A stretch of DNA of 64,000 nt from Sphaerisporangium viridialbum (GCF_049674955.1 NZ_CP187232.1:4402001-4466000); one strand, 5' to 3'; positions 42,267-50,590 are shown, numbered from the stretch's first letter. The notes: generated by a model not told the origin, from the letters alone. Numbers and translations are program-made.

Positions 42267-43505
42267 TCAGCCACCACCCCCGTCGCCGGGCGAGACTCCG
42301 GTGATGGCGTGCGTCTCCCGTCCGATCATCTCCACCAACGGCACGTCGTCGCAGTTGGCGAGGATGACGCCGACCCAGTCGGTGTTCGGGTAGATGCTCC
42401 AGTTGGCGCAGACACCGGGGTTGCCACCGGCGCGCTGGACCGCCCACTGGCCGCCGACGATGGAGGCCTCAGGCCCGTACGTGCCGAACCCCGCCGGGCC
42501 GAGGGGGATCTTGGCTGCGGTGAGTACGTCGGCCCAGGGCCGGTCCAGCAGCGTGCCGTCGCGCAGCGCGTTCGCGAAGCGGACCAGGTCCGGCGCGGTG
42601 GCGAAGCCGCCGTCCCCGATGGCGTCGATGAAGGCACGGCCGGGGTTCCTGCCGAGGATGTACTCGTACGGGCTGCCCTTGTCGAGGTTGCGGACGGCGT
42701 CGACCTGGCTGGCGTCGGCCATTGTCATGTACGGGTGCGCGATGTGCTTGTCGGTGAGCCACTGCGGCCTGGTGTAGAACGCCGAGCCGGTCATGCCGCA
42801 GCGCCGGAAGATGTTCTCCTCGACGTAGTCCCAGTACGTCTTGCCGCTCACGGCCTCCACGATCAGGGCGGGAATGGCGGTCTCGGCGCCGGCGTGAAAT
42901 GCGTTGGGAAGGCCGGGGGTGCCCACCAGCTTCGACTGCCGGGCCCACCGCTCCTGGTACTCGTGGACTTCTTTCCGGCTCTGGAAGACCCGTCGGATGT
43001 CCTCTTCGGGGGTGCTCATCCCGGAGGTGCCGGAGAGCATGTGGTGGATGGTCACCTTCTCGGCGATGTCGTGGGCGAAGCCCTTCAGGTGTTTGCCGAC
43101 CGTGTCCGTCAGCTGAAGCTTGCCCTGCTGCGCCAGTTGCAGGATGGCTATAGCGTTGAACGGCTTGCCCGCCGAGCTGAGGGTGAACGCGATGCCCTCG
43201 TGGTTGCGGATTCCCCTCTCCTTGTCGGCCATGCCGTAGCTGCGTGACAGCACCGTCCGGCCCCGGTGCGACAGCAGCACCACACCGGAGAACTTGCCCG
43301 CGGCGGCCAGCTGCGCCACGTACCGGTCGTAGGCACCGCCGGGCAGGGTGTCCGGCGGAATCTTGCCAGGCGCGGCGGGGGTGGTGCCGGCGTCGCTGAT
43401 CCCGGCGCTCACCAGCGGCACGGCGGCCACCGCGCCGGCGGCCGCCAACCCGCCCCATTTGACCAGCCGCCGCCGGCCGATAACACGTACCGACTCCAAG
43501 TCCAT
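42267..43505 (-). CDS. Exported serine hydrolase (beta-lactamase/DD-peptidase fold)
   Basis: The 412-residue protein has a Tat-like N-terminus (VIGRRRLVKWGGLAAAGAVA, RR plus hydrophobic stretch), then the serine hydrolase core: FTLSSAGKPFNAIAILQLAQ holds the S-x-x-K motif (SAGK), HHMLSGTSGM and the late GGNPGVCANW take the place of the third motif. These class C-like proteins include esterases, D-aminopeptidases and PBP homologues, usually acting on esters or peptides outside the cell. ATG 43505 is preceded by GAAAGGACC. A duplicated upstream region lies 35-130 bp away. Confidence 0.88.
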   Translation of the reverse strand: MDLESVRVIGRRRLVKWGGLAAAGAVAAVPLVSAGISDAGTTPAAPGKIPPDTLPGGAYDRYVAQLAAAGKFSGVVLLSHRGRTVLSRSYGMADKERGIRNHEGIAFTLSSAGKPFNAIAILQLAQQGKLQLTDTVGKHLKGFAHDIAEKVTIHHMLSGTSGMSTPEEDIRRVFQSRKEVHEYQERWARQSKLVGTPGLPNAFHAGAETAIPALIVEAVSGKTYWDYVEENIFRRCGMTGSAFYTRPQWLTDKHIAHPYMTMADASQVDAVRNLDKGSPYEYILGRNPGRAFIDAIGDGGFATAPDLVRFANALRDGTLLDRPWADVLTAAKIPLGPAGFGTYGPEASIVGGQWAVQRAGGNPGVCANWSIYPNTDWVGVILANCDDVPLVEMIGRETHAITGVSPGDGGGG

Positions 43506-43539
43506 ACTCACGGTCCTTTCTCGGTCGAAAATCTGGCGC

Positions 43540-43634
43540 TGACAGTGATGCGCCGCGGTTCGTTCCTCCACTGAAGACGCCAGGCTGTTGCGGCGGCGTA
43601 TGCATTTTTCGATACGTCCGCGATACACGTTCCG
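43540..43634. repeat. Upstream-region repeat, copy 2
   Basis: Aligns with 41785-41895. It contains TATCGCGGACGTATCGAAAA on the minus strand and ends about 35 bp before the serine hydrolase start. Confidence 0.55.
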
Positions 43635-43863
43635 GGAAGATGGGCCTCCAGACTGGCAAGACCCGTTGATCGAGTAGTCGGTCTTCTCCTTGCTGCCGGG
43701 GGTGTTGTCCCCGGGGGCCATCGACCGGAACCGGCAGCCCCTAGCGGGGACGTCGGCGCAGGTGGACCCTGGGCTCGATACCTTGACCCGTCGACTGACG
43801 CCCTATTTGCAGGCTTTTCAATACCACCTGCCGCCCAGCGGGAAAGCGCGTTATAACTGGCAC

Positions 43864-44136
43864 ATGATCTCTGCCGAACAGCCGTTGCCCACCTCCGGCG
43901 ACCTCGCCGAAGCGGTCGCCATTGTCGCCTCCGACGGCATCTTCGCCCGCCCGGTCTGTATTACCGGTGCCGGCGATACGGAAGCTTTCGTCGTTTCTGC
44001 CGAACTCCTCCAAATCCTGCAGCGCGCGCTGGATGACTCCGTCACCGGCGAACCGGAGCCATCATCGCAGGACCTCGCCGACTCTCTGGGCCTTGAGCTC
44101 GACGCGGACGGCACGATCGGGGTGAGCCGTGGCTGA
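43864..44136 (+). CDS. Phd/YefM-like small protein (possible antitoxin)
   Basis: The 90-residue protein starts MISAEQPLPTSGDLAEAVAI and contains ARPVCITGAGDTEAFVVSAE, LLQILQRALDD. The strand-turn-helix pattern (V-IT-G---AFVVSAE-L--L) resembles Phd/YefM antitoxins. TATAAC at 43852-43857 lies 6 bp before ATG 43864, suggesting a leaderless mRNA. It overlaps the following large gene by 8 bp, as toxin-antitoxin pairs often do. The antitoxin role is inferred. Confidence 0.6.
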   Translation: MISAEQPLPTSGDLAEAVAIVASDGIFARPVCITGAGDTEAFVVSAELLQILQRALDDSVTGEPEPSSQDLADSLGLELDADGTIGVSRG

Positions 44137-46039
44137 AGACGCCGACACCTATGTCCCACCCACCCGAGAACAACTCTCCGCCGAGGCCCGCCGCCTGGCC
44201 GCAGGTGCTCCGGACACCGACAGCGGCCGTGCGGCCGGCGCCTGGGACAGCACCGACAATCCAGAACGAGCCTGGGCCGACGGGGCACCCAACGTCTACA
44301 ACCGGCCCGACCCGGCCACCTACGATGAGAACGCCCGAGACTTCGGCCCCCTGCAAAACCCCGTCTCGGCCGTGCGGGACGTGCGTCCCCCGCCGTCGCC
44401 ACCGCCGCTTCCCCGCAACGACCTGGTTTGGGAACCAGGCAGCTTAGATGATCTCAACGCCCTGCCCGACGCGGACCGGCAGCAGGCGATGTGGCGTATC
44501 CACAGCGTGGTGTACGACCTGCCCGGCGCGCGCGGCATGCTCATCGGTGACCCCGACAAGATCGGTGGAAGCTGGCTGGAAGCGTCGTTCGCCGTCCGGT
44601 CGCGAGGAGCCGCTGACCTGGACCGTGCGGCATTCGCCCGGCGGCTGCGCCTGTCGATGCCGCTGGAGGCGCGTAACGACATCGTGCCGCTCATCGGAGT
44701 CGAGGCCGAACTGCGGGCGTTGCCGACCGCCGAGCTCAAACGGTCCGCGCTGACGGCCATCCAGGAGCTGGCCACCAACGGTCCCGCGGTGGGTGATACG
44801 GAGTTCGAGGTGGCGGGGACGAAGCTGGACGACCTGCGGGCCTGCCGGTTGGGTGACAACCAAGCCCTGGTCTACCGGCACGTCGTCTCCCCCTGGGGGC
44901 AGGGGCGGCCGGCGATCCAGCTGGTGGCGCTGACCGAACACCTGGACAGCGCCCTGGCCGACACCGCGGCGAAGCGGCTGCACCGCCCCGAGGGACGCGT
45001 GGTGTACCGGGTCTTGAACGCTGACCGATCTCCGACCAGGCACCGCGCCATGCAGATCCTGACCGTCCAAGGGCCCGACCAGGTCGACGACGCGGCGGTC
45101 GCCGAACGGGTCCAGGCGCTCAAGACCCGCACCCAGGCCGCTCCCCACCAGCAGGGCCAGAGAAGCCTGCGCTACTCGGTGGCCACGACGATCAGCGGGA
45201 AGACCGTCGAAGGCGCCGACGTCGTACCGGTGGCGAGCCGGGTGGCCGCCGTCCGCGATGGCCAGGCCGCTGCTGCACCGGCCCGCCCAGCAGCCTCCTC
45301 CAGGAGCTCGGCGGAGGCATTCGAAAGCGCGCTCGCCCGATGGCTGCCCAGCGAGCGCGCCTATGATCTGCGACTCTCCCGTGACGTCCAAAACGACCTG
45401 CAGACCCTTCCCGCCAACGTCAAAACCGCCGTAGCCCGGAACCTGGCCGACCTGACCGTCAACGGCCCACGAGACACCGACAGGCGCGCAGCCCCGGCCG
45501 CACGCCCGACCCAGGCCGCACGCCCGGCGCCGACCCCCCGCGATGTCGACTTCCGAGGGTTTCGCCCCCGCTACGTCGGAGAGAACCCGCAGCAGCCCAC
45601 TCACCAGATCATCTTCCGTACGGTGCAGCCACAGACCTACCGCCTGGTCGCGGGCCGGCGGATCCCCGATTCCCGGCCGATCATCCACATCGCCGCAGTG
45701 CTGCCTCACCCCGACCCCAACGCAGCCCAGACAGTCGCCGATCGCAGTCGTATGCGCTCGGCTGCCTGGCAGGCCAACCTGCAAGGAACCAATCGCCACA
45801 TGACGAGCGAAGAGGAGCTGAAGCCGGAAAAGCCGCTTCGGCAGACCAGGGAAGGGGACGAGCAACTCGCCGAGCGCGCAGGAGAGAAGCGTGCCGAAGC
45901 AATGAAGATGAACAGCCGGACACGGGCGGCTCAGCTGCGATCAGCAACCACCGAGGGGCCGCCCCGCCCGACATCGTCGCAGCGCGCCGACACTGCCCAA
46001 CCGCCAAGACACCAGGCTCGAAACCCGCGCACCAGATAA
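44129..46039 (+). CDS. Large protein with tandem RelE/ParE-like domains
   Basis: The 636-residue protein starts at GTG 44129. Two segments resemble the RelE/ParE toxin fold. One is at about 168-270 (FARRLRLSMPLEARNDIVPL; LPTAELKRSALTAIQELATN; LDDLRACRLGDNQALVYRHV; IQLVALTEH). The other is at about 411-523 (YDLRLSRDVQNDLQTLPANV; FRGFRPRYVGENP; HQIIFRTVQPQTYRLVAGRR, IIHIAAVL). A third, weaker copy may start at about 97 (VWEPGSLDDLNALPDADRQQ). The N-terminus is hydrophilic and the last 90 residues are charged and disordered-looking. RelE toxins are normally about 90 residues, so this is an unusual fused form. Catalytic residues could not be assigned. Confidence 0.6.
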   Translation: MAEDADTYVPPTREQLSAEARRLAAGAPDTDSGRAAGAWDSTDNPERAWADGAPNVYNRPDPATYDENARDFGPLQNPVSAVRDVRPPPSPPPLPRNDLVWEPGSLDDLNALPDADRQQAMWRIHSVVYDLPGARGMLIGDPDKIGGSWLEASFAVRSRGAADLDRAAFARRLRLSMPLEARNDIVPLIGVEAELRALPTAELKRSALTAIQELATNGPAVGDTEFEVAGTKLDDLRACRLGDNQALVYRHVVSPWGQGRPAIQLVALTEHLDSALADTAAKRLHRPEGRVVYRVLNADRSPTRHRAMQILTVQGPDQVDDAAVAERVQALKTRTQAAPHQQGQRSLRYSVATTISGKTVEGADVVPVASRVAAVRDGQAAAAPARPAASSRSSAEAFESALARWLPSERAYDLRLSRDVQNDLQTLPANVKTAVARNLADLTVNGPRDTDRRAAPAARPTQAARPAPTPRDVDFRGFRPRYVGENPQQPTHQIIFRTVQPQTYRLVAGRRIPDSRPIIHIAAVLPHPDPNAAQTVADRSRMRSAAWQANLQGTNRHMTSEEELKPEKPLRQTREGDEQLAERAGEKRAEAMKMNSRTRAAQLRSATTEGPPRPTSSQRADTAQPPRHQARNPRTR

Positions 46040-46054
46040 CGCGAGCACGGCAGC

Positions 46055-46102
46055 ACAAACGCTGGTGGCCCCGCCCGTACGGGCGGGGCCACCAGCGTTT
46101 GT
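46055..46102. terminator. Perfect 48-bp palindrome
   Basis: ACAAACGCTGGTGGCCCCGC continues to a central GTAC and then mirrors exactly, 24 bp per arm with no loop, starting 16 bp after the stop of the large RelE-like gene. It would act as a bidirectional terminator in RNA and as a cruciform in DNA. Confidence 0.75.
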
Positions 46103-46117
46103 AAGGGCGGTGAGAAC

Positions 46118-46376
46118 CGGGTGCCACCTGGATGGCGAGAGGGTTCCCGTCCCGACTCCCTGCACTATGCGGCACCGGCGAACGGGTGGCAAGCCGGGCC
46201 GGAAACCCCGCCCTTACAAGATCTTTTGCGCCCTGCGCCTGCATATCCAACCCCGGCGACGCAGGGCGCAAAACATCTTGACGGGCGGCCGGCCCGGCTT
46301 GCCACCCGAACTCGCCGACGCCGCTGTCTGCAGTCGTTCGGGACGGGAACCCCCGCCGCCACCCAGGCAGCACCCC
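46118..46376 (+). ncRNA. 259-nt near-perfect hairpin upstream of ssb
   Basis: The left arm (46118-46237) and right arm (46260-46376) are almost fully complementary, with a 22-nt loop. Perfect blocks include GGGTTCCCGTCCCGA, GGGTGGCAAGCCGGGCCGG and TTTTGCGCCCTGCG with their complements. Mismatches are small and many are G-U compatible on the plus strand, and they occur in symmetrical internal loops. It ends 24 bp before the ssb start. It could be an mRNA leader, a separate RNA or a DNA hairpin used in single-strand replication; no known RNA family was recognised. Confidence 0.7.
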
Positions 46377-46400
46377 CCGATGAAGTGAAAGGACTATCCG

Positions 46401-46940
46401 ATGTCGTACGGAGACACCAGCATCACCTTCGTCGGGCACCTGGTCGATGACCCCGAACTGCGGTTCACCCCCTCCGGGGTGGCCGTCGCGCGGTTCCGCG
46501 TCGGCTCCAGCTCCCGCGTCTTCGACAAGGAGGCGGGCCAGTACAAGGACGGCAACAAGCTGTTCCTCACCTGCAATGTTTGGCGGGAGGCCGCCGAGTA
46601 CGCCCAGGAGACCTTGACCAAGGGAATGCGGGTCATCGTGGTCGGCCGGCTGGTGCAGCGCAGTTTCGAGGGCAAGGACGGCCAGAACGTCACGCTCTAC
46701 GAGATCGAGGCCGAGGAGGTCGGCGCGTCGCTGCGCAACGCCACCGCCCAGGTGACCAAGCGGACCAGGAACACCCGCGCTCCTCAGGAGTGGCAGACGG
46801 CCACCCCGCAGCCGCCGGCCCCCGCCCTGGCCGCCCCGGCCGCGCCCGCTCCGGCCGCGCCCGCCGGTGGTTACTGGGTGCCCCAGCCCACACACGCCCC
46901 CCAGCCGGTGGGTGTCGGCGCGGGCACGCCCCCGTTCTAG
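46401..46940 (+). CDS. ssb: Single-stranded DNA-binding protein
   Basis: The 179-residue protein has the SSB OB-fold in about residues 1-110 (MSYGDTSITFVGHLVDDPEL, RFTPSGVAVARFRVGSSSRV, LFLTCNVWREAAEYAQETLT, GMRVIVVGRLVQRSFEG). A Pro/Ala/Gln-rich tail ends in PPF. The usual acidic DD/EE residues before PPF are absent (ends GVGAGTPPF), so partner binding may differ. It is not next to rpsF/rpsR, so it is an accessory, plasmid-type copy. GAAAGGAC precedes ATG 46401. Confidence 0.93.
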   Translation: MSYGDTSITFVGHLVDDPELRFTPSGVAVARFRVGSSSRVFDKEAGQYKDGNKLFLTCNVWREAAEYAQETLTKGMRVIVVGRLVQRSFEGKDGQNVTLYEIEAEEVGASLRNATAQVTKRTRNTRAPQEWQTATPQPPAPALAAPAAPAPAAPAGGYWVPQPTHAPQPVGVGAGTPPF

Positions 46941-46949
46941 TCCTCTGCT

Positions 46950-46982
46950 GACCTCTGGCCGCGCGCAGCGCGGCCCGAGGTC
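46950..46982 (+). terminator. Hairpin after ssb
   Basis: GACCTCTGGCCGCGC, GCA, GCGCGGCCCGAGGTC forms a 15-bp stem with one mismatch and a 3-nt loop, followed by CTTTCC. It starts 10 bp after the ssb stop. Confidence 0.7.
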
Positions 46983-47021
46983 CTTTCCATGTCCAGCTGG
47001 ATCAGCGAACTTGGAGGTTCC

Positions 47022-47552
47022 ATGCTGCCTACCGAGCCGCGGATGTTGCTCTGCGGTAGTCGTCTCTGGCGGTGGCCGGCCACCGTGCACCAGGTATGCG
47101 ACCGTCTGCGCCGGCGGCATGGCGACCGCACCGTCTTCATCGAAGGGCGGGCCAGGGGCGCCGACATGGCCGGGCACACCTGGTGTCTTGCCCACGGGCT
47201 GGGCGAAGACCGGCACCGCTGCTTCCCCATCGACTGGGAGGCTGAACGCCGTACCCGCCCGAACGGCTGGCGTGCCGCCGGACCGGAACGCAACACCCGG
47301 ATGCTCGCCCAGCATCCGTGGCTGATCGTCGCCTTCCATGAGGCGCTGGATCCCCGCTCCGGCGGCACCTCCGACATGTGCCTGCGCGGCGTGCTCGCCG
47401 GGGTTCCGGTGTGGCTCATCCCCTCGCCGGACCCGAACATCGGGCGCTGGATCTCGCTGGATGAGTTCCCGCCAGAGCGCGTGGCTCGCGTCCGTAGCCA
47501 GTTGCAGCCCCTGGGCCTGCTGCCCGGCCGGACCCTCGCACCTTCGGCGTAG
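47022..47552 (+). CDS. SLOG-family (DUF2493/YspA-like) protein
   Basis: The 176-residue protein has an SLOG Rossmann-like fold: MLLCGSRLWRWPATVHQVCD, VFIEGRARGADMAGHTWCLA and AAGPERNTRMLAQHPWLIVA. The G-x-A-x-G-A-D loop and the PxRN motif are the nucleotide-binding hallmarks of the YspA/DUF2493 group, which occurs in phages, plasmids and defence loci and is thought to bind nucleotide-derived ligands. ATG 47022 is preceded by GGAGG; ATG 46989 lies in the ssb terminator trail. Function in this element is unknown. Confidence 0.83.
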   Translation: MLPTEPRMLLCGSRLWRWPATVHQVCDRLRRRHGDRTVFIEGRARGADMAGHTWCLAHGLGEDRHRCFPIDWEAERRTRPNGWRAAGPERNTRMLAQHPWLIVAFHEALDPRSGGTSDMCLRGVLAGVPVWLIPSPDPNIGRWISLDEFPPERVARVRSQLQPLGLLPGRTLAPSA

Positions 47553-47583
47553 CGGGTCTCTGCCAGCCCTGGCCGTGTACGGC

Positions 47584-47757
47584 ATGGGCTGGGATATCCG
47601 CACTCCCCTGGCCCCGGCCGCCGACGAGGGCGAGCCGCCCGCCTCGCCGCAGCATGCCGCGCGCGCCGTCACGCGGGCCCACGCCCCGGTGCCGGGCCTG
47701 CTGGACCAGATCTGGGCGGTCCCGACCCTGCGCGGGCAAGGTCACGTTGGCGGCTGA
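47584..47757 (+). CDS. Hypothetical short protein (57 residues)
   Basis: The frame reads MGWDIRTPLAPAADEGEPPA and ends QGHVGG. It lies 31 bp after the SLOG gene in the same direction. No domain, clear ribosome site or homologue was recognised, so it may be spurious. Confidence 0.3.
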   Translation: MGWDIRTPLAPAADEGEPPASPQHAARAVTRAHAPVPGLLDQIWAVPTLRGQGHVGG

Positions 47758-47763
47758 CGTAAG

Positions 47764-47806
47764 CACGTCCCGCCGTCGTGCCGGAGTCGTCGTCGGCGGT
47801 GGGACG
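47764..47806 (+). terminator. Imperfect hairpin after 47.7 kb
   Basis: ACGTCCCGCCG (47765-47775) pairs with CGGCGGTGGGACGT (47793-47806) with one bulge. It may end the ssb-SLOG transcript. Confidence 0.45.
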
Positions 47807-47809
47807 TCG

Positions 47810-48071
47810 GCGTGTAGGCGCTTCAACACGCGCCCGCGCGGAGGACTCCGGGACGTTCGAACCAGCCGCGGCACTCCGGCAAGCGCTGGTTGCCTACCCC
47901 GAAAATAACTACCTCAGCGCTATAAAACCAGAGGATCAGCGGGTTATTGAGAGACCCTGGACACGGGTCTTGAGCTGGGCATTCTCTAGTGTTGGGCTGG
48001 ATAGACGGGGTATGTTTTTGATGCGGACCTGCCCCACACATGTGGATCAGCAGGTCTGCTTGTTTTTGGCA
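47810..48071. other. Lower-GC intergenic stretch
   Basis: About 260 bp between convergent units holds no supported gene. It contains AT-rich segments such as TATAAAACC and several short frames without ribosome sites. Confidence 0.5.
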
Positions 48072-48782
48072 TCACACCGCCAGGGGGGCGCCGTTGACAT
48101 CGCGCGGCAGCAGGTAGGTGGGGTACCAGTCCCAGGCGAAACTCCTGCTCGGTGATCGCTGTAGATACTGGAATGCGGACCATGCCACGATGTCGGCCAT
48201 CTGGATCCACTGGTTGCGCTTAGAGTGCTGGAACAGCGGATCTTCGATGAGGTTGCGATGGTCCAGCTTGAGGCCTCGGTGGGCGCGGGCGTACGACGTG
48301 TCCGTACCGTCACCGTCCATGAAGATGATGCCGTGCTCGCCAGCGGCGCCCAGGCGAGCGTCGACGTGGTCGACCAGCTTCTCGTAGACATCGGCCCGCT
48401 GGGCGGCGTATTCCTTGCGGGTTTCGGTGGTGCGCCGGTAGAGGCTGCCCACCCGTAGTTCCGGTGCGCTCCCGATCTGGGTCAGCGCCATCCGCATAAC
48501 CTCACCGCGGTTGCGCTTGTGACGGTTCCAGTCAGCGTCCATGCTGGGGTTTCCCCGGCCGCCGGCGAAGGACGTCGAGTGGATCTCGGTCGAGGTCGGG
48601 ATGGCGAACTGCGCAGAGAACTGCTTACGCAGGTCCAGCCAGCCACGCAAGCCCGCATTCCATCGGCTGCTCGTGCACTCGATCCACGAGTACACGATCC
48701 AGCCGCTGGATTCGGATCCGGAGTCGTCGATGTAGAACATCCGCATCGTGTCCGGGGAGGTGAGATCAGGGGTGCTGGTCAC
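48072..48782 (-). CDS. DUF3800 family protein
   Basis: The 236-residue protein has RMFYIDDSGSESSGWIVYSW (the Y-x-D-x-S-G start of DUF3800, with Asp residues of an RNase-H-like fold), EYAAQRADVYEKLVDHVDAR, GIIFMDGDGTDTSYARAHRG and NQWIQMADIVAWSAFQYLQR (late Asp in QMADIVA). DUF3800 proteins occur in mobile elements and defence contexts and are predicted nucleases or nuclease relatives. It overlaps the upstream winged-helix gene by 4 bp, so the two form an operon. Confidence 0.88.
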   Translation of the reverse strand: MTSTPDLTSPDTMRMFYIDDSGSESSGWIVYSWIECTSSRWNAGLRGWLDLRKQFSAQFAIPTSTEIHSTSFAGGRGNPSMDADWNRHKRNRGEVMRMALTQIGSAPELRVGSLYRRTTETRKEYAAQRADVYEKLVDHVDARLGAAGEHGIIFMDGDGTDTSYARAHRGLKLDHRNLIEDPLFQHSKRNQWIQMADIVAWSAFQYLQRSPSRSFAWDWYPTYLLPRDVNGAPLAV

Positions 48783-49681
48783 GAGGACTGCTCCTCGAGG
48801 ATGGCGGACATGGGGGTGTGAGCGGGATTCGACGACTTGCCCTCCTCCAAGGGGGGCGCGGGGATGCCGAACGGTGGCTGCAGATAGTAGGTGTTGACGA
48901 TGCCGTAGCCGGAGGCGCTCAGCGGTTCGACGCGGCGGTTGCGGATCTTGCCCAAGATTCCGACATCCTCCAGTTCACCCAGGCCGCGCTCAGCGGTATC
49001 GGCGGACCAGCCGTACCAGGTCGGCATCTTCTCGGTGGGGAGTTGGAAGCCGTGCTTCTCACACAGGGCCACCAGCAGCATGGCCAGGCCGGGTAGCTTG
49101 AGTTTGTCGATCCAGCCGTCCAGCCAGAAGACGTGAGGGAGCTTGAGGAACCTATCGGCGGCGTGCTTACCGTCCGGCCGGGTGTAGGGGTCTCCCAAAC
49201 CGTCCTCGCGCTTCAAGATCACCTGTATGTTCCGGGAACGGCCGCGGCGGTGCCGTTCGATGAGCTTCTGCTCTTCGAGTTTCTGCAGCAACTTGGAAAC
49301 GGCGTTGGAGGCTGACGTCGGCGCGGCGGTCTCGGTGGTGCCGAACGCCCGCGCCCAGACCCGGATCGGGTGGGTCGTGCTCCAGCCATCCGGGCCGTCA
49401 CCGTTGCTCGTCGCGGCGAGGATCATGAGGTAGGACTGCAGGGCTCGATGGTTCTTGGTGTGAACGAACCAAGCAAGAGGACCAGAGCGGTCCTGGTGGG
49501 GATCGGTCACCAGCGTGCGCGGAACCTGAACGAAGGCGCGGCGCAGTGGGGCCGCGGTGCGTCCAGCGCGTTTCAGGATCGCCGCCCTGGTGTCCTTTAC
49601 ACCGGCGACTTCCTCTTGCGGTTCGATGTCGTTCACGTGCTCACTACACACCATTGCAGCCTTCATAACAAACACCCACAT
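48779..49681 (-). CDS. Winged-helix protein, possible plasmid/phage replication or regulatory factor
   Basis: The 300-residue frame contains VPRTLVTDPHQDRSGPLAWF, LQSYLMILAATSNGDGPDGW, then a winged helix (SNAVSKLLQKLEEQKLIERH, RRGRSRNIQVIL) and a second one (SADTAERGLGELEDVGILGK, IRNRRVEPLS). Double winged-helix proteins of this type resemble plasmid initiators but also regulators. The Arg/Lys content of the first half favours DNA binding. Start is uncertain: ATG at 49681, 49666 or 49654 are in frame. It is the first gene of an operon with DUF3800. Confidence 0.6.
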   Translation of the reverse strand: MWVFVMKAAMVCSEHVNDIEPQEEVAGVKDTRAAILKRAGRTAAPLRRAFVQVPRTLVTDPHQDRSGPLAWFVHTKNHRALQSYLMILAATSNGDGPDGWSTTHPIRVWARAFGTTETAAPTSASNAVSKLLQKLEEQKLIERHRRGRSRNIQVILKREDGLGDPYTRPDGKHAADRFLKLPHVFWLDGWIDKLKLPGLAMLLVALCEKHGFQLPTEKMPTWYGWSADTAERGLGELEDVGILGKIRNRRVEPLSASGYGIVNTYYLQPPFGIPAPPLEEGKSSNPAHTPMSAILEEQSS

Positions 49682-49689
49682 CGCTAGCT

Positions 49690-50234
49690 GACTGGCGGCT
49701 GGGCGGGTATATGTGAAGCCATGCGAATCCCGATGCGAGAACCACTGAGAAACCAGTGCAAGCTCAGGAGGCCGCGATCCGGATCAGCCGCAAGTACCTC
49801 GCGTGGTTAATAGTCGGGAACGGCGAGTCCAGGCCGGGGAGATTCCAGTTTGGCGAAACGATCTTCGTTACCGGTATGTCCGGAAATATCGCTTTTCTTG
49901 CACTGTGTTTCGCCTCGATCTCGGCACCACGACCGACGACGCCGAGCGGGGTACGCGCGGTGGTGAAGGCCATCTACACCGCCGCTCCGCCCGGCGCCGC
50001 CATGAGGTGACCCATCGTGCCTGCACTCCATGCGTCCCGGACGCCAGCGACGCCATGGAGCGGCCCGTGGAACCGCCCCAGCGGGCGCAGGACATAGAGC
50101 CGGCCGCGGACCGGCCAGGACATGACGGCCTTGCCGCGCGCCCCGCGACGTCGATGGCCCCGCAGCTGGCTGGCCGAGAACGTCGCGCACGCCGAGCGGC
50201 GGCCGGAGCGGGTCCGGGAGGAACTGCTCAAGCA
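49690..50234. other. Degenerate stretch without a supported gene
   Basis: Open frames occur on both strands (for example 49756-50010 plus and 49764-49973 minus) but have neither convincing ribosome sites nor recognisable domains. LRARREW-like Arg-rich text near 50130-50240 may be transposon or plasmid debris preceding the Tn3 fragment. Confidence 0.4.
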
Positions 50235-50590
50235 TCTGCGCGAAGGAGAGGATCGAACCGCCGACGCCTGGACGGATCTCCCGGATCGTGGCCTCGGCCC
50301 TGCACAACGCGGAGGTCGCCTGGTCGGTGCGGATCGCCTCCCGGTTGAGTTCCGAGACCACGCAGCGGATCTACGCGCTGGTCGGCATCGACGAGGAGTC
50401 CCGCGCGGTAGCCGAGATGGCCGGCGACCACCAGGAGCCCACGAGCGAGACACCCGCCGAGGAGGACGACGACGACTTCAACGTGCTGGCGTTCATCAAG
50501 TCCGCGCTGGGCAACCGTTGAGCCTGGAGTCGATGATGACCGAGATCGTCACGCACCTGCCCGACGTCATCGGCCAGGTGCTCGGCGAGG
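50235..50590 (+). pseudogene. Second-type Tn3 transposase fragment
   Basis: The frame reads ERIEPPTPGRISRIVASALH, NAEVAWSVRIASRLSSETTQ, RIYALVGID and FNVLAFIKSALGNR, then a TGA at 50519. One base later the phrase SLESMMTEIV continues. This matches the HIEPPT.GQ..R.V.SA and L..LK..PG.L.LESLL.E segments of a Tn3 transposase subfamily. A frameshift and loss of both ends make it a relic. Confidence 0.65.

Noticed and set aside
49764..49973. 69-codon minus frame (MAFTTARTPLGVVGRGAEIE...)
   Set aside because: No ribosome site, no family and antisense to another equally weak frame.
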